From the NCBI RefSeq assembly GCF_000246855.1, contig NC_016609.1:4402001-4466000 (forward strand): a stretch of 64,000 bases of DNA. The letters are read 5' to 3'. Below are positions 8,298 to 16,936 of this stretch, in pieces. Below the pieces are notes generated by a model. It did no database searches. It was not told the DNA's origin and saw only the letters and a program-made list of their open reading frames with translations. The DNA comes from Niastella koreensis GR20-10 (GTDB taxonomy: Bacteria; Bacteroidota; Bacteroidia; Chitinophagales; Chitinophagaceae). How positions within the stretch are numbered: the stretch's first letter is position 1; every line of letters begins with the position of its first letter. The position numbers were made by a program, and so were the translations under genes.

Positions 8298-9896
8298 ATG
8301 ATCCAGGATAACCTATTACTTGTTTTATGCCTTTTGTTTGTTATAAGTATCCTTACCATGCTCAGTAGCAAACTGAAGATAGCCTACCCTATCTTCCTGG
8401 TAATAGGCGGCCTGCTCATCAGCCTCATCCCGGGTATTCCCCGCATCGCCCTGCAACCCGACCTGGTATTTCTGATCTTTCTGCCGCCCCTGTTATATGC
8501 AGCCGCCTGGAATACCAGCTGGAACGATTTCTGGAAATACAGACGGCCTATCAGTCTGTTGGGGTTCGGACTGGTTATCTTTACTTCCGCGGCGGTTGCC
8601 TGGATCTCTAAAGCGCTGATTCCCGATTTTTCCCTGGCCTGTGGTTTTCTGCTGGGTGGCATTATTTCACCACCCGATGCCGTTGCTGCCACTTCTGTTT
8701 TAGCCGGGTTGAAAGTTCCCAAACAAATAACCACCATCCTGGAAGGCGAGAGCCTGGTAAACGATGCAGCGAGTTTGATCGTGTTCCGGTTTGCATTGGC
8801 AGCTGTGGTTACCGGCCAGTTCAATATCTGGGACGCTACCCAAACCTTTTTTGTAGTGGCCATTGCTGGCATCCTGATTGGGTTGGCCATTGCAAACATT
8901 GCCTATGTCATCCACCGGTACTTCCCCACTACCCCGGCCATAGATGCGGCATTTACGCTTATTACGCCCTACATCATGTACTTCACCGCTGAACATTTTC
9001 ATGTATCAGGGGTGTTGGCAGTGGTAGCCGGCGGGTTGTTCCTCACCTACCGTTCGCAGGATATTTTTAGTTACGATGCCCGCATTCAGGTACTTGGGTT
9101 ATGGGATACGCTGGTATTTTTATTGAACGGCGTGGTGTTTATTATGATCGGGCTGCAATTGCCCGGGATCATAAAGGGTATGGAAAACTATTCCGTAGGC
9201 CAGGCCATTTCCTATGCGATCGTCATTAGCCTCGCCACCATTGTCATCCGCATTGCCTGGATGTTTCCCGGCGCTTATTTACCCCGTATACTGTTTAAAC
9301 GCATTCGCGAAAAAGAAACGAAGCCCACCTGGCAAGGGGTTTTATTAACCGGCTGGAGCGGCATGCGCGGTGTGGTATCACTGGCCTCTGCCCTGGCTGT
9401 ACCGCTTACCCTGGCCAATGACAAAGCCTTTCCACACCGTAACCTTATTTTGTTTATCACCTTTGTAGTGATCCTGTTTACGCTGGTGTTACAGGGATTG
9501 AGCCTGAAACCCATGATCAGGTGGTTGAAAATAAGAGGCGATGAAAAGGATGCTGAAAATATGCAGGCGCTCGATATGCGGCTGCGGCTGGCCAATGCCG
9601 TACTGGCGTACATCGACGACAGGTATGCGAATGAAATCGAAACAAACGACACCTATAAACGTGTTCGCGACCGTTATGCCCGTATGATTGAAATAACGCA
9701 GAAAAAACTGGATACCCGGGAAATGACCGAAGAAGAAAAAAATTTCCTGCCACATTACCGGCAAATGTTATTGGAACTGGTTCAAATCCGCCGCCGCGAG
9801 CTCAACCATTTCAGACATACCAATACGTTTAGTGAAGAGTTAATCAGGGAGAGAGAATATGAATTGGATTTGGAAGAAGCAAGGTTACGAGGATGA
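8298..9896 (+). CDS. CPA1 family Na+/H+ antiporter
   Basis: This 532-aa protein is a monovalent cation:proton antiporter of the CPA1/NhaP type. It has about twelve transmembrane helices over residues 1-410, with the conserved FLPPLLYAAAWNTSW, GGIISPPDAVAATSVL and EGESLVNDAASLIVF segments. The ND pair in VNDA is part of the ion-binding site, and WSGMRGVVSLASALAVPL is the late conserved helix. A hydrophilic, charged helical C-terminal tail of about 110 residues is probably cytosolic and regulatory. The start at 8298 (MIQDNLL) gives a clean first membrane helix; TAGATTTG at 8285-8292 matches the -7 consensus and implies a very short leader. It is divergent from the AI-2E-family gene 120 bp away. 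Confidence 0.93.
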   Translation: MIQDNLLLVLCLLFVISILTMLSSKLKIAYPIFLVIGGLLISLIPGIPRIALQPDLVFLIFLPPLLYAAAWNTSWNDFWKYRRPISLLGFGLVIFTSAAVAWISKALIPDFSLACGFLLGGIISPPDAVAATSVLAGLKVPKQITTILEGESLVNDAASLIVFRFALAAVVTGQFNIWDATQTFFVVAIAGILIGLAIANIAYVIHRYFPTTPAIDAAFTLITPYIMYFTAEHFHVSGVLAVVAGGLFLTYRSQDIFSYDARIQVLGLWDTLVFLLNGVVFIMIGLQLPGIIKGMENYSVGQAISYAIVISLATIVIRIAWMFPGAYLPRILFKRIREKETKPTWQGVLLTGWSGMRGVVSLASALAVPLTLANDKAFPHRNLILFITFVVILFTLVLQGLSLKPMIRWLKIRGDEKDAENMQALDMRLRLANAVLAYIDDRYANEIETNDTYKRVRDRYARMIEITQKKLDTREMTEEEKNFLPHYRQMLLELVQIRRRELNHFRHTNTFSEELIREREYELDLEEARLRG

Positions 9897-9910
9897 TCAC
9901 AAATACAAAA

Positions 9911-10055
9911 TATTGAATATTGAATGTCCAATATTGAATGTTGAAGTGAAGAAAACGGGTAAAAGCCAAAAACCGGAAATGTATTTGCTTTTGGCTTTTA
10001 CCTTTCGGCTTTCATCCCTGTATTTGTTTGCGGCTTGCAGCCTGAAGCTTGCAGC
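9911..10055. repeat. Composite intergenic repeat, copy 1 (GAATATTGAATATTGAATG type)
   Basis: It begins 14 nt after the antiporter stop with tandem ATTGAAT words, then a GAAGTGAAGAAAACGGGT block, a Lys-codon-like AAAGCCAAAA / TTTTGGCTTTT palindrome, and ends with GCTTGCAGC words facing the convergent histidine kinase stop. The same order of blocks, inverted, is found at 25785-25957. A shorter piece is at 50089-50127. No gene is supported here. Confidence 0.85.
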
Positions 10056-10060
10056 TATTC

Positions 10061-12625
10061 CTACATATCAAAAACAACCCGCACCATACACCCCTGCCCC
10101 GGTGCGGACTGAATATCAACTTTACCATTAAACACATCGGCGCGGTTAATGATGTTGTTGAAGCCGATGCCGCGGCGCCTGATCTGCGGATCGAAGCCCT
10201 TACCATTATCGAACAGGGTTAGAATGAGTTTTTTGCCATGTTCTTTTAAGGTGATGTTTATCAGCGAAGCCCCGGCATGTTTTAAAATATTATTCATTTG
10301 CTCCTGTACAATGCGATAGATGGTGAGTTTTAATCCGTAATCGAGACTAGCTTCGTCGATGCCGGCATAGTTAAAATTGATCTCTATCTTCTGCGCCCAG
10401 CGGATATCGGCGATCATATCATTGATGGTTTCAATAATTCCCAGATCGGCTGCACTGGGTGACACCAGTGACTTTGACAACTTGCGGATCTCTTCTATAG
10501 CCAAATGAATATGTTCCGCCGCTTTAAGGGTAAACTTTTCCCGCTCATCGCCTTCCAGGAACGGAGACGAAAGGAACAATTTGGCCGAAGCCAGGATCTG
10601 GTTCACATTATCATGCAATTCCTTCCCAATGTCCGAACGTTCTTTTTCCTGCGTGTTTATGGTTGCGCGGGCAATCTGCCGCTGGTGTTCCACTCTTTCT
10701 TCCGCCAGCGCGGCCTCGTGGTTACGCAGTTGTTCTTCGGCCTGCTTTACACTGGTGACATCATGTACCACACCGATCAGTTTTTCCGGTTCACCCAGGT
10801 TATTTTTAATCAACTGTCCTTGCGAATGGATGATGCGCGTATTGCCGTCGGGACGAATAATGCGGTGTTCGATATCAAAATCTCCCTTCCCTTCAATCGT
10901 ATCTTTAATACTGTTCAACACATACTCCATATCATCGTCGTGAATGACAGACAACTGCGGCCCGATGGTGGGCACTACATTCTCTGTATCCCAGCCAAAG
11001 ATGCTGTACATTTCATTTGACCATATAGAAACACCCGTTTTAAGATTGGTTTCCCAACTACCCAAACCGGCAATGCTTTCGGCTTGCTGTAACAATTTCT
11101 GGTGGTAGAGTATTTGTTCTTCCGAGATCCGACGCTGGGTACTATCTATACCAATGGCAAAATATCCTGATACTTTACCGTCTTTATCCAATTGCGGTTG
11201 TGCCTGTATGGTAACCCATACCTTGCGTCCCGATTTCGTGTAGATCAGTATATCTGTATCGAAAGTGCGGCCGGCCTTTTTATTTTCAATCAGGTCAACA
11301 ATGGATTGCCGGTCTGTTTCTTCCCCGTATAAAAAGTCTTCGGGACGTCTTCCAACGGCTTCTTTCAACGTATATTCCGTTACCCGGGTAAACGCCGCAT
11401 TGATCCATTGTATTCTGCTGTTCACATCACAAATAATGATGGGGCTTAGTGTTTCGCGGGCTATACCGGAAAGCTTTTTCAATTCTTCCTCGGTTTTCTT
11501 TTTGGCGGAAATATCGCGCAGGACGGTACTCATCCTGTCTTCGCCGTTAATATCCCTGAAGTAAACAGAAGAGAACTCGCAGGGAATTTGCTCCCCATTT
11601 TTTTTGATGCCGATCAGCTCTCCCTGTACAAAACCTTTTGACAATCGTTCCTCCAACATCTGGTATATTTCAGGCGTATGCACTACCAGGCCCTGGCGGC
11701 CGAGCTTTCTGAATTCCTCTTCTGAATAGCCAAACAATTCACGGGCCTTTATATTGGTTTCCAGGATGGTGCCATCGGGCTTACCTAAAATGAAAGCATA
11801 TAAACTACTGTTAGCAATGGCTCGGTATTTTGATTGTCCTAATTGCAGCATTTGCTCTACCAGTTTATCCTGCGTTATATCCTGGAAGGTGCCAAACAAC
11901 TGGATGGTTCTGTTGAAGATCTGTTTGGGGCGGCCAATAGCCCGGATCCATTTTCCTGAAGGACATTTGCTGCAATCCAGTTCTATATTAAAAGGAATAC
12001 CCTTGTCTACCGCCAGGTGCACAGCCTGTTTGAATTGCAGATACGCATCATTGCCAACAAAGGAAAGGATATCTTCCCAACACATGGTATTGTACCTGGG
12101 GGTGTCCAGCAATTTATACATGCCTTCTGTGCAGGACAACCGGTTGGTTTGCACATCGAGCTGCCATCCGCCAATACCGGTTGCCAGCTCCGTTTCTTCG
12201 AGCAGTTGCTTATAGTTATTTGTTTCAGTAATATCTGTAATGCTTACCATCATATACCGGGTGCCATCCGGTTCGGTCAATACGCTGAGTTTGCAGTTAA
12301 CGCGGAAGATGTGACCGTCTTTTCGTTGAATGGGAAATTCAATAACTGTTTGCCGTGGCACTGGTGACGACATAACAGAGTTAAACGTGTAATTGGTAAA
12401 GTCGCGCTGGATCTCCGGTACTACAGTCAGAAAATACTGGCCTAATAATTCGCGCCGTTCGTACCCGGTCATCCGGCAAAAACTGTCGTTCATATCAAGA
12501 AAAAAGCCTTTGCTGTCTGCTAACAGGATGCCTACGTCCAGGGAATTAAAAATAGCGTTAAACACAGGATTATCCTCATTGCCAACTGCAGGGAATCCCT
12601 GTTGAGATTTGGAATGTACACGCAT
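10061..12625 (-). CDS. Multi-PAS sensor histidine kinase (HisKA_3/NarX-type)
   Basis: This 854-aa cytosolic-looking sensor kinase has no signal peptide or membrane helix. About five PAS/PAC units follow one another (roughly 20-135, 140-255, 265-385, 388-508, 515-640), recognisable by GxxDMNDSFCRMTGY, TNIKARELFGYSEEEF, INAAFTRVTEY and IFGWDTENV. A short coiled coil leads to the phospho-acceptor KELHDNVNQ (His671) of the HisKA_3 group and a HATPase domain with the N-box near 778, DNGKGFD at 806-812 and RGIGFNNIINR. Such kinases pass phosphate to LuxR/NarL-type response regulators. None is adjacent, so it is an orphan in this window. The stimulus may be intracellular (redox, ligand or light), which is inference. 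Confidence 0.93.
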   Translation of the reverse strand: MRVHSKSQQGFPAVGNEDNPVFNAIFNSLDVGILLADSKGFFLDMNDSFCRMTGYERRELLGQYFLTVVPEIQRDFTNYTFNSVMSSPVPRQTVIEFPIQRKDGHIFRVNCKLSVLTEPDGTRYMMVSITDITETNNYKQLLEETELATGIGGWQLDVQTNRLSCTEGMYKLLDTPRYNTMCWEDILSFVGNDAYLQFKQAVHLAVDKGIPFNIELDCSKCPSGKWIRAIGRPKQIFNRTIQLFGTFQDITQDKLVEQMLQLGQSKYRAIANSSLYAFILGKPDGTILETNIKARELFGYSEEEFRKLGRQGLVVHTPEIYQMLEERLSKGFVQGELIGIKKNGEQIPCEFSSVYFRDINGEDRMSTVLRDISAKKKTEEELKKLSGIARETLSPIIICDVNSRIQWINAAFTRVTEYTLKEAVGRRPEDFLYGEETDRQSIVDLIENKKAGRTFDTDILIYTKSGRKVWVTIQAQPQLDKDGKVSGYFAIGIDSTQRRISEEQILYHQKLLQQAESIAGLGSWETNLKTGVSIWSNEMYSIFGWDTENVVPTIGPQLSVIHDDDMEYVLNSIKDTIEGKGDFDIEHRIIRPDGNTRIIHSQGQLIKNNLGEPEKLIGVVHDVTSVKQAEEQLRNHEAALAEERVEHQRQIARATINTQEKERSDIGKELHDNVNQILASAKLFLSSPFLEGDEREKFTLKAAEHIHLAIEEIRKLSKSLVSPSAADLGIIETINDMIADIRWAQKIEINFNYAGIDEASLDYGLKLTIYRIVQEQMNNILKHAGASLINITLKEHGKKLILTLFDNGKGFDPQIRRRGIGFNNIINRADVFNGKVDIQSAPGQGCMVRVVFDM

Positions 12626-12975
12626 ATCACAACCATTTTACCCAACCTCCGCTATTGCGGCGAAGCCAGTGTAAGTAATAAATTTCTGTAATTTTTAATT
12701 CATCAGGTACCAGCACTCAGGTAATGCCTGTAAGGATTCAGGTCACACAGCTTTCGCTCTCATCTTGAATACCGGATAAAAAGGATCGATTTGATTAATG
12801 CAGCATGGAGTTCCACCTGGAAAGGTGATAAAATAAATTTACAATTTTATTTAATAAGTAGGTAGAAATAATTGTGCCTATTTAAGGGTTTTATGCCGCT
12901 CAAAGGGGTTTAGCGTGCTTTCTTAGCCCTAATCAGTTTGCTGATAAATGTTTACGAAAATTGTTTTTATAAAAA
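12626..12975. other. Non-coding gap upstream of the histidine kinase
   Basis: About 350 bp with no supported gene. It holds the kinase promoter and a small CCGC-TATT-GCGG hairpin near 12650. I see no repeat family here. Confidence 0.4.
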
Positions 12976-13010
12976 AAACGGACAAGTCATGTTGAATGAC
13001 TTGTCCGTTT
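12971..13010 (-). terminator. Rho-independent terminator of the PmoA-like gene
   Basis: A perfect 15-bp stem (AAACGGACAAGTCAT at 12976-12990 with 12996-13010, 5-nt loop) is followed on the minus strand by a T-run (A-run at 12971-12978). It lies 31 bp past the stop of the minus-strand gene. Confidence 0.9.
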
Positions 13011-13041
13011 AACGTTTATTGTCTGAACAGGCATGCCCTGC

Positions 13042-14100
13042 TTACTTATCGGCCACGTCTTTAAACTTTGTTTTAGCGAACTCATCGGCCAGCTGGTTTA
13101 ACTGGGCGTTTGAAATGGTAGTGGCACCTTCATCAAATACAATACGATATACAAAACGCACGGTCTCCCCTTTTTTCAATTGCAGGTTTTTGGCCGACTT
13201 ACCATTGGTGAACACTTTTTCACCCAGCGGATTGGCTGCAAACAGGCCATAGCCCCTTGCATGCCAGTAAGTGGGATAATTAATATTGCCAGGATGGTCA
13301 ATGATGGCAATGCTGATGGAATCGTTCTTCATTTTGCCAAACATCTTACACCATACCGCCCTGGTGCTCCAGGCGCTGTCGCCTTCCTTACCGGCACTGG
13401 TAATGTAGTTACCGGTGGCAATAGCGTCGGTATTCGCTTTTACCACAGTGGCAATACCCTTATTATCAGTAAACACCTGGTCCTTCTTACTGGAGATCTG
13501 TAGTTCATGCGCTACACGCAATCCCAGTAACCCATCTTTTGCATCGGTAAACAATACATCCATATCGGCTTTTAAAGTAGTGATACGGTCAATGATGCGT
13601 TGGTTACCGCTGCCACTGAACTCATACTGCGTGGTTTCTTCCAGCAGGATGTTGTTCTTTGAATCGGTCCAGTTGGCATGATAGGCCAGGATGCCCTTAG
13701 TGCCATCTTCCTTTTTAATAATGCGATCAGTTTTTATACTTCCGTACAGCGCCTTCTTTTCCTTGGGAATAGCGAAAGAGTTGTTCCAGAAATCGAGCCC
13801 GTTCACATTTTCAAAATTGAACCACAGTCCCAGGTGATGCGGATGGTCTGTAGGATCGCCGGGCATGGTGAAAATAGGATACCCGCGGGTAACCATAGCT
13901 CCATTGGCCGAAAAGATCGGATACAATACCGGTTTGGCAATTGTATCGGGATACATGAAGCGTGTGAACAGTTTTGAACCAATGAGCACGTTGATGGTAG
14001 TCTGGTCTTTTTCCGGTACCAGTTTTACCATTTCTTTTTTCTGGGCAAAGGAAACAGAGAACACACACGAGCCTATTGCCCAAAGGAAAAGTTTTTTCAT
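13042..14100 (-). CDS. PmoA-family (DUF6807) secreted protein
   Basis: This 352-aa protein starts with a signal peptide (MKKLFLWAIGSCVFSVSFAQ). The body has DHPHHLGLWFNFENVNGLDFW near residues 85-105, the hallmark of the so-called methane oxygenase PmoA/DUF6807 family. Despite the name, this family in Bacteroidota is found with sugar oxidoreductases and is not a methane monooxygenase. Its beta-sandwich is thought to bind or modify carbohydrate, and the conserved His residues could bind metal. It lies 30 bp behind a Gfo/Idh/MocA gene, so the two form an operon ended by the terminator at 12971. A joint role in periplasmic sugar oxidation is inference. Confidence 0.88.
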   Translation of the reverse strand: MKKLFLWAIGSCVFSVSFAQKKEMVKLVPEKDQTTINVLIGSKLFTRFMYPDTIAKPVLYPIFSANGAMVTRGYPIFTMPGDPTDHPHHLGLWFNFENVNGLDFWNNSFAIPKEKKALYGSIKTDRIIKKEDGTKGILAYHANWTDSKNNILLEETTQYEFSGSGNQRIIDRITTLKADMDVLFTDAKDGLLGLRVAHELQISSKKDQVFTDNKGIATVVKANTDAIATGNYITSAGKEGDSAWSTRAVWCKMFGKMKNDSISIAIIDHPGNINYPTYWHARGYGLFAANPLGEKVFTNGKSAKNLQLKKGETVRFVYRIVFDEGATTISNAQLNQLADEFAKTKFKDVADK

Positions 14101-14130
14101 ACTGAGAAAAAATGGTTGTTACTAAAATGC

Positions 14131-15486
14131 TTAATATTTAAATGGCTTGCCGTTTACCATTACTTCCTGTGTTTTTTCATCGAATGTAGCCTTGGCGCCT
14201 GAGTGAACAGCTGCATTGGTCATGATGGTGGCAATAGAGTGATTGTAACCTGCTTCAACGGGCGCATTAGGCGTTTTACGGCTGCGGATGCATTCCATCC
14301 AATTGCGTACGTGGTTGCTGGTTAGTTTATCGCCACCGGTATTGGCGCTGGCCACTACCGCTTCGGTATTCGACAGGCTTACCTCTGGTAACAGGTTTGG
14401 CTGCATACCCATTTCATCGGCAAACTTCTTTGTTAAGCCGCCTTTGGGCGAAACGGTATTGGTGATGAGGTTCAGTTCACCGCCATTGGAGAAATAGATC
14501 TCTGATGGGCGCTCATCGCCATTATGCATGCGGCTGGCAAATGTTACCTGGAAGCCGGTTGAAGGATCGTTCAATGGACCATAATCCATCACTGCGGTAA
14601 TGGTGTCCCAGTTCTTACGACCGTCTTTCCACTGGTATATACCGCCATTAGCCACTACGCTGCGAGGGTGCGGAATACCGCTGAACCAATTCACGGTGTC
14701 TATCTGGTGGCTCATCCACTGACCAGGCAAACCGGAAGAATAAGGCCAGAACAGGCGATACTCCAGGTATTTGCGCGGGTCGAACGCTTCAAACGGACGG
14801 TTCATGAGGAAGCGTTTCCAATCGGTATCTTCTTCTTTTAATTCTTTTAGTAAGGCCGGACGGCGCCAGCGGCCGGGTTGGTTTACATTCCAGGTAAGTT
14901 CTACCATGGTAATGGGACCAAACTTGCCCGATTTAATAAATTCATCAGCTGCATGGTAGTTGGAGCCGCTTCTGCGTTGTGAACCGATCTGTACAATTCT
15001 GTCGGTAGCTTTGATGGCTTTTAATGCAGCGCGGTTATCCTCCATCGTTTCGGCAAATGGCTTCTCACAATACACATCGCAACCGGCTTTTACTGCTTCG
15101 ATAGCATGCAGGGCATGTTGAAAATCGGCCGTGCTGATGAATACTGCATCTACCAGTTTTTTGCTGTATAATTCTTCATTATTGCGACAGGCTTCTATAT
15201 CATGACCCATTTTTTCTTTCCATTGGGCAGCACCCTCTTCCCGTCTTTTCTTCCAGATATCAGAGACGGCAACCACGTCGAAATTCAGTTCCTTGTAGTG
15301 ATTCATAAAACAAGGCATATGCGAGCTGCGGTGCCGGTCGGAAAAACCAACTACCCCTACCCGTACCCTGTCGTTTGAACCTATGATCCTTCTATAACTT
15401 TGTGCGGAAAATCCGGCTTTGGCAGCTAGTAAACCTGCGCCGGCCATGGTGGTATTTTTGATAAACCTGCGACGAGAATTTTTCAT
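14131..15486 (-). CDS. Gfo/Idh/MocA family oxidoreductase, Tat-exported
   Basis: This 451-aa protein begins with a twin-arginine-like signal (MKNSRRRFIKNTTMAGAGLL), so it is probably exported folded with its NAD(P) cofactor. The Rossmann domain has VRVGVVGFSDRHRSSH, then VSDIW, and the diagnostic CEKPFAETMEDNRAA motif carries the catalytic Lys. The C-terminal alpha/beta domain contains PGQWMSHQIDTVNWFSG. Members oxidise, reduce or hydrolyse sugars. The start at 15486 gives the Tat signal; a 15-codon upstream extension does not improve it. It is the first gene of the operon with the PmoA-like gene. Confidence 0.93.
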   Translation of the reverse strand: MKNSRRRFIKNTTMAGAGLLAAKAGFSAQSYRRIIGSNDRVRVGVVGFSDRHRSSHMPCFMNHYKELNFDVVAVSDIWKKRREEGAAQWKEKMGHDIEACRNNEELYSKKLVDAVFISTADFQHALHAIEAVKAGCDVYCEKPFAETMEDNRAALKAIKATDRIVQIGSQRRSGSNYHAADEFIKSGKFGPITMVELTWNVNQPGRWRRPALLKELKEEDTDWKRFLMNRPFEAFDPRKYLEYRLFWPYSSGLPGQWMSHQIDTVNWFSGIPHPRSVVANGGIYQWKDGRKNWDTITAVMDYGPLNDPSTGFQVTFASRMHNGDERPSEIYFSNGGELNLITNTVSPKGGLTKKFADEMGMQPNLLPEVSLSNTEAVVASANTGGDKLTSNHVRNWMECIRSRKTPNAPVEAGYNHSIATIMTNAAVHSGAKATFDEKTQEVMVNGKPFKY

Positions 15487-15531
15487 ATCGGCAATAATTA
15501 AATTGGTGGCCTTAAAATTAAGGAACGCCAC

Positions 15532-15893
15532 GACAATTTAAGCATTAAAAAACAACAGGAATATATTAATTACTAAATAGATAGAATTGTTTAATGGACA
15601 GTTGAAGAGGGCGTAAGATGAATATTTTCTGTTAATGGTTGCAAGCCGGTTTAAAGTTCACAGTTGAAAGTTGAAAGTTCCCGGATTAAAATGTAGCTCT
15701 CTTTATACTAAGTTTAAGTTATTAAGTTCTTAGGTTATTGAGTTCGTTGGTTTGTTAGTTATTTAGTTCGTTGGTTAAAGACCCTGAGCGAATTCGAAGG
15801 GATTAGGCCAGAAGGCCGCGTTGAGGACTTGTTAAGTTTTATAGCGAGGTTGCATTTCTCCTACCACACCGGGGAAGGCGGGAGGGGGCAGCC
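15532..15893. repeat. Mosaic of short intergenic repeats
   Basis: This 360-bp gap has no supported gene. It contains AAGTTGAAAGTTC words (15650-15685), a GTTTAAGTTATTAAGTTCTTAG array (15712-15780, echoed at 49978-50025), a CCCTGAGCGAATTCGAAGGG block at 15782-15801 related to the insertion inside the second fecR gene, and a GC-rich CCCC/GGGG tail near 15870. It separates the Gfo/Idh/MocA gene from the bicupin gene. Confidence 0.7.
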
Positions 15894-16658
15894 CTACTGA
15901 AACTGCAACGCAAAATACTCCAGCGGTTCGGTGCTGTTGTTCTTTAACGAATGTAAAAAGTTGGAGGCAAAAAATATTACGTCGCCTTCAGCAACAGGCT
16001 GGGTAGCGTCGCCCAGTAAAACAACGCCGGTTCCTTTTCTCACTATTATTATTTCTTCCTGTGTGTGCTTATGCGGGGCATGACTAACCAGTCCGGCATT
16101 CAGGGTGGTTACATGCAATTCCATTTTTTGAAAAGCAGCTGTGAAGCGCTCAAACACTTCCCGTCTTTCGCCCTTTTCATTTTGCTGTACCGACCAGTTT
16201 TCCCAGTCGCCGGAAAAGGTACCGCCGGCCAGTTTACCACGCGCAATATCGAGGGAGGTAGTTGGTTTGAACCGGAGAGTATAATAGGTAGTCAACACCT
16301 TGCTGCTCGATTCAAAAGTATGCACATCGCCCGGCAGGATCAAGGCTACGCCACCGGGACCAATAATATTGGTGCTGGTGTTGGTAATCACTTTTAAGTT
16401 GCCTTCTTTTACTATGATGAGCTCTTCAGAATCGAAGTGGGCCAATGGGGCGTGGGGTTGCTTACCCGGGTCCAGTTCCACCACCTTCATTTCCAGGTTG
16501 GCCAGGGTGGCAGTGGGCCCGTTGGCAATTTTCATGGAATAGCTGCTGGAGTCCTTTTGTACCATAAGGTCTTTCCAGGCAAACAATTTCGATGTTATAG
16601 GCTGCGCTTGACAGAACAAGCTGGCTAAAACAGTAATAGTCAGGAAGATAGGTTTCAT
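15894..16658 (-). CDS. Secreted bicupin protein
   Basis: This 254-aa protein has a signal peptide (MKPIFLTITVLASLFCQAQ) and two cupin domains. The first (about 50-130) has HFDSEELIIVKEGNLKV and PGDVHTF. The second (about 175-250) has HAPHKHTQEEIIIVRKGTG and FFASNFLHSLKNN. The second keeps a full set of metal ligands (HxH, Glu, His), while the first keeps only part of them. The two-cupin layout recalls (S)-ureidoglycine aminohydrolase, but the export signal and lack of purine genes nearby argue against that role. A sugar- or metabolite-binding or isomerase function is possible. A TATATTTA sequence about 12 nt before the ATG may be its -7 element. Confidence 0.85.
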   Translation of the reverse strand: MKPIFLTITVLASLFCQAQPITSKLFAWKDLMVQKDSSSYSMKIANGPTATLANLEMKVVELDPGKQPHAPLAHFDSEELIIVKEGNLKVITNTSTNIIGPGGVALILPGDVHTFESSSKVLTTYYTLRFKPTTSLDIARGKLAGGTFSGDWENWSVQQNEKGERREVFERFTAAFQKMELHVTTLNAGLVSHAPHKHTQEEIIIVRKGTGVVLLGDATQPVAEGDVIFFASNFLHSLKNNSTEPLEYFALQFQ

Positions 16659-16744
16659 GGTGTAAATATAACAAGGGTTTGTTATAAGTTACGGTTTCCA
16701 GTTTATAACGTAAATAAACGGGTATGGATTGTGAATAACTGCCA

Positions 16745-16870
16745 TTATTCTTTAAAGAATACCGCTGAAGGCTTAACGCTGAAGGCCGAAGGCCGGCAGA
16801 AGGCTGAACGCTGAACGCGAAAACCCAATATGCGGAATCCTGCGTTAAGCTTTCAGCGTTAAGCATTCAG
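16745..16870. repeat. AACGCTGAACGC / GCGTTAAGC palindromic repeat
   Basis: Left arm words GCTGAAGGC, AACGCTGAAGGC and GGCTGAACGCTGAACGC (16760-16818) face the right arm GCGTTAAGCTTTCAGCGTTAAGC (16840-16865). It lies between the bicupin promoter and the GH5 3' end, about 65 bp past the GH5 stop. A 134-codon open frame across it is an artefact of the repeat. Confidence 0.7.
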
Positions 16871-16936
16871 CCTAAAAAGGGCCACCCGCTTATCACGGAT
16901 GACCCCATTCTACTGCTTGCTCTTGCTTTCTTTAGT

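Noticed and set aside
13042-14100. Methane monooxygenase subunit
   Set aside because: The PmoA family name is historical. The protein is a soluble secreted DUF6807 type beside a sugar oxidoreductase, with no pmoB or pmoC.
16462-16866. 134-codon minus-strand frame upstream of the bicupin gene
   Set aside because: It runs through the AACGCTGAACGC palindrome and overlaps the bicupin 5' end in another frame; composition is that of the repeat.
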